Source: Phycisphaerae bacterium
GTDB taxonomy: Bacteria; Planctomycetota; Phycisphaerae; UBA1845
Assembly: GCA_029260075.1 (NCBI GenBank)
Contig: JAJDDY010000022.1
Location: 1 to 33,734 of the forward strand
Direction of reading: 5' to 3'
Length of the DNA: 33,734 nt
Position 1 is the first letter of the stretch, and each line of letters starts with the position of its first letter. The position numbers were made by a program, and so were the translations under genes. The notes under the pieces were generated by a model that saw only the letters and a list, made by a program, of their open reading frames with translations, searched no databases and was not told the DNA's origin. Below, piece after piece: positions 31,410 to 33,734 of this stretch.

Positions 31410-33377
31410 CTATTTTTTTCGCCTCTTCTTCGCTTTCGGACCGCGACCGGTTGGGCGTTTGGGCTTCTTGGTTGCTGGGTCGCTTCCTTCGAACAGCGTC
31501 GTCGGGTCGGGCGGAGCTTCCTCTTGATCTACTACGATGGTGTCGGCCAGGCCGAGTTCGTTTCCTGCTGTGCTTTTCTTGATGACCTTGCCGTGCTCGT
31601 CGAACTCCATATCCGCTTGGGCGGTGAACTGTTTGGAAAGGGCGATCAGATTTCTGCGGAAGTCGTCTTTGTTGATCACCGTGATCGCGCGGGCGGCGCT
31701 GACGACCTCGTCGATGTAGCGGGTGAACACGTCGCGCCGCTTAGTGAACGCCACCTTCTTCCGCTTGCGCCTTAGCAACATGCCGAGTCGACGTCCGCAC
31801 TCGGAGATGCCGAGCCTTACCTCCTTGCGAATCTCGTCGTAGTCGGCGATGGCTTCCTTGCCTTCGGAGATGAACGGCACCCATACGCTGGCCATGTGGA
31901 TCAGGATGACCATGGGCGCCTGCGGCAGCGAGCCACTCGATTGGGATAGGCTGTAATTGTTCCACTTTGTGTCGATGACCGCTTTGAACGTGCAGCATGA
32001 GCTTTGCTGATAGAGCAGGGGTACGCGGTTGGCGAAGCGTATGACCCGCGCTTGGGCTCTTGCGCCCTTGTTCTTTTCCCCGTTGTCTTCGTCTCTGTGG
32101 TCTGATCCGAGGTCGCCGCCATAGGCGATGCCCACCTCAATCTGAAACGGGTTGCCACGATAGACGCTCGGCGGTCTGGTGCTTGCGGTATAGAACTCGG
32201 CTTTGATTCCCTTGAGCAAACCGCTCAGGATGGCCTCCGCACCCATGGGCGCCAGGCAATTGGTCGACGGCGCTTTGAGCTTCATTCCTTGAAGTGTTGA
32301 ATAGATTTTCTCAGCCACCGGAGGCGTGATGGCGCCGAGGTACGTTCGCGTGGTGACGCCGGCCGCTTCGCAAACCTTCTTGGCCACAGCCGGGCTTACA
32401 CGCGAGAACTCCGTAGCTAGAAACACACCGAGGTTTTTGGTGTCACTCTCTTTGAGCATCTTGATGAACGTACCGAGTTCGATGCCATACGGGTGCGGTT
32501 TGATTTCTAGCGTCTCGTCGGGAAGCGACTGTGTCCCCCGTGTGAACTCCATCGGTGCGCCGCCGGGTGGGTGATAGGTGAACTTCGCGTGCGGATTGGC
32601 GATGGCGGTGAGTTCGAGGTATTCGTCGACGCTCTGGCGACCCTTGTTGTACGCTGCTTCGAGTTCGATGGACACTTCCGTTCCGTGGTCGAAGTTCACC
32701 TCTACGGTCTCGTCGGCGATGATGTCCGGGCGGTTTCTCTTGGTGTCGATGGCGAGCTTGTACATATGCGCCGTGGCGCGTGGTCCGGTGCGGCTGACGA
32801 TTCGGACGGGCTTGCCCGTGGTGATCAATCCGTACATGCCGGCCGCACTGATGCCGATGCCCTGTTGGCCTCGCGACATTTTCAGGCGGTGAAACTTGGA
32901 GCCATAGAGCAGCTTGCCGAAGACGTTTGGGATTTGTGCCTTGATGATTCCGGGGCCATTGTCTCGAACGGTAACGCGGAAGCGATCCTGGTCTATTTGC
33001 TTGACCATAACATCGATGTCGGGAAGGACGCCGAATTCTTCGCAGGCGTCGAGGCTGTTGTCGACCGCTTCCTTCACGGTGGTCAACAGCGCCTTTCGTT
33101 TGTTGTCGAACCCGAGGAGGTGGCGGTTCTTGGCGAAGAACTCGGAGACGGAAATGTCGCGCTGCTGGCGACCGAGTGTCTCGGCGTTGGCGCCGCGGCG
33201 CGTGCTCTTGGTTCCGCTGCTTCGACGGGGTGCGTCGCCTTTCGGCTTGGCCGGTTTGGGAAGCTTTGGCGACGGCGTGTCTTGACTCATTTCCCGTTTT
33301 GCCCCGCCCGCCTGATAGGGCAGGGCAAGCTGGTCGGTTGGTATCGGCGTCTGTGCGGTCGAAGGTATTGCTGCCAT
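31410..33377 (-). CDS. top6B: DNA topoisomerase VI subunit B (GHKL ATPase)
   Basis: A 655-residue ATPase subunit of Topo VI. The Bergerat nucleotide site is complete: N-box TTVKEAVDNSLDACEE (around residue 107), G1 VRDNGPGI, G2 SRGQQGIGISAAGMYGLITTG. The transducer region carries QSSGSLPQAP. The C-terminus is a very basic tail (KKPKRPTGRGPKAKKRRKK) beyond the usual end, probably binding DNA. ATG 33377 is chosen for a perfect AGGAGG (33385-33390) 7 nt upstream; ATG 33290 (MSQDTP) is the alternative and would remove 29 residues. ATP-driven dimerisation clamps the transported duplex, while subunit A cuts. The gene is first in the block of four minus-strand genes. Confidence 0.95.
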   Translation of the reverse strand: MAAIPSTAQTPIPTDQLALPYQAGGAKREMSQDTPSPKLPKPAKPKGDAPRRSSGTKSTRRGANAETLGRQQRDISVSEFFAKNRHLLGFDNKRKALLTTVKEAVDNSLDACEEFGVLPDIDVMVKQIDQDRFRVTVRDNGPGIIKAQIPNVFGKLLYGSKFHRLKMSRGQQGIGISAAGMYGLITTGKPVRIVSRTGPRATAHMYKLAIDTKRNRPDIIADETVEVNFDHGTEVSIELEAAYNKGRQSVDEYLELTAIANPHAKFTYHPPGGAPMEFTRGTQSLPDETLEIKPHPYGIELGTFIKMLKESDTKNLGVFLATEFSRVSPAVAKKVCEAAGVTTRTYLGAITPPVAEKIYSTLQGMKLKAPSTNCLAPMGAEAILSGLLKGIKAEFYTASTRPPSVYRGNPFQIEVGIAYGGDLGSDHRDEDNGEKNKGARAQARVIRFANRVPLLYQQSSCCTFKAVIDTKWNNYSLSQSSGSLPQAPMVILIHMASVWVPFISEGKEAIADYDEIRKEVRLGISECGRRLGMLLRRKRKKVAFTKRRDVFTRYIDEVVSAARAITVINKDDFRRNLIALSKQFTAQADMEFDEHGKVIKKSTAGNELGLADTIVVDQEEAPPDPTTLFEGSDPATKKPKRPTGRGPKAKKRRKK

Positions 33378-33384
33378 CCATGGC

Positions 33385-33390
33385 CCTCCT
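33385..33390 (-). promoter_or_regulatory. Shine-Dalgarno site fixing the top6B start
   Basis: AGGAGG on the minus strand lies 7 nt before ATG 33377. An out-of-frame ATG at 33381 is only 3 nt from it and is unlikely to compete well. Confidence 0.7.
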
Positions 33391-33560
33391 ATTCCGGGGC
33401 TTTCTCCCGAAGCCATATTGTTCCGTCTGAATGATACCGGTGCGGGTCCGCGCCGCCAAGGCGTCGCCCGGGCGCTCGGCGATATGGGTGCAAGACGGAA
33501 TCGGCGGGAATGGGATAGCGGCTGCCAGGCGTTTACACTTCCCGTCAGCTTCCTCGTATC

Positions 33561-33626
33561 GCCGCCTCGGTGCCCTGAAAGGGCGATCTTCATCAGCCCA
33601 GGGCGTCGCCCTCGTTGTTCTACACA
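33561..33626 (-). repeat. Dispersed repeat family E, copy 2
   Basis: This is the reverse-orientation copy of 75-138: on the minus strand it reads TGTGTAGAACAACGAGGGCG through GCCCTTTCAGGGC. It lies upstream of top6B. The remainder of 33400-33734 shows no supportable gene. Confidence 0.8.
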
Positions 33627-33734
33627 TCTTTTCATCGACTGTCGTACACTGCTGGGGTCTGAAGGGCTTATGGATGGGCCCAGGGTGGCGAAACGAGTCA
33701 AGGATGGATTCCGGTGGCAGTTTCTTGGGTATTG

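Noticed and set aside
28030-33377. Wadjet/JetD-type defence reading of the Top6A-like protein
   Set aside because: No JetA, JetB or JetC (SMC-like) genes are nearby. The protein has the full Topo VI A layout with catalytic Tyr, and a true Top6B partner is present.
33378-33701. 108-codon N-terminal extension of top6B
   Set aside because: It crosses repeat family E, is Arg/Ser/Pro-rich without similarity to Topo VI, and a perfect AGGAGG supports ATG 33377.
1-33734. Insertion sequences, prophage or integron
   Set aside because: No transposase, integrase or phage structural motif was found in any plausible frame; the repeats are short and encode no protein.

Overview
The window looks like a chromosomal piece of a GC-rich member of the Planctomycetota, perhaps near the Phycisphaerae. 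Three things suggest this: a secreted protein with 'DCNSNGVPDECD'-type calcium-binding repeats and a C-terminal dockerin-like module; large TPR proteins; and many short hairpin repeats between genes. The taxonomic call is inference. There is no rRNA, tRNA, CRISPR array, transposase or phage gene that I can support.

Layout. 1-2000: an orphan ParA-type ATPase and a VanZ-like membrane protein. 2204-4860: an OmpR-type response regulator and a histidine kinase with overlapping ends. 5218-7277: hldE-gmhA, two enzymes of ADP-heptose synthesis for the outer envelope. 7788-9500 (minus): a secreted gamma-glutamyltransferase. 9721-10703: a small membrane-anchored protein and a FeoB-associated-like Cys-rich peptide. 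11032-13691 (minus): a tight operon of ABC ATPase, ABC-2 permease and a membrane-anchored endonuclease/exonuclease/phosphatase-fold protein. 14184-17195: two TPR proteins. 17372-19618 (minus): the secreted dockerin-like protein. 20078-21507 (minus): a MoaD-MoaE fusion followed by endonuclease III. 22217-23387 (minus): a DinB-like protein and an Mrp-family Fe-S carrier ATPase lie here. 23768-26068: a second two-component pair, kinase first. 26985-27974: a CBS-pair protein and a PEGA-type lipoprotein. 28030-33377 (minus): the most unusual block.

That block contains both subunits of a type IIB topoisomerase (Topo VI). Top6B (GHKL ATPase) is upstream and Top6A (Spo11-like cleavage subunit) downstream. 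Between them sit a SAMHD1/dGTPase-like HD phosphohydrolase and a small YwgA/Panacea-like protein. The inserted pair is only 6 bp apart, has its own plausible promoter and seems AT-richer than its neighbours. It is my best candidate for an undescribed functional association.

Non-coding DNA is dominated by at least five dispersed families of imperfect inverted repeats, with two to five copies each. They fill almost every gap longer than 300 bp and are themselves worth study.
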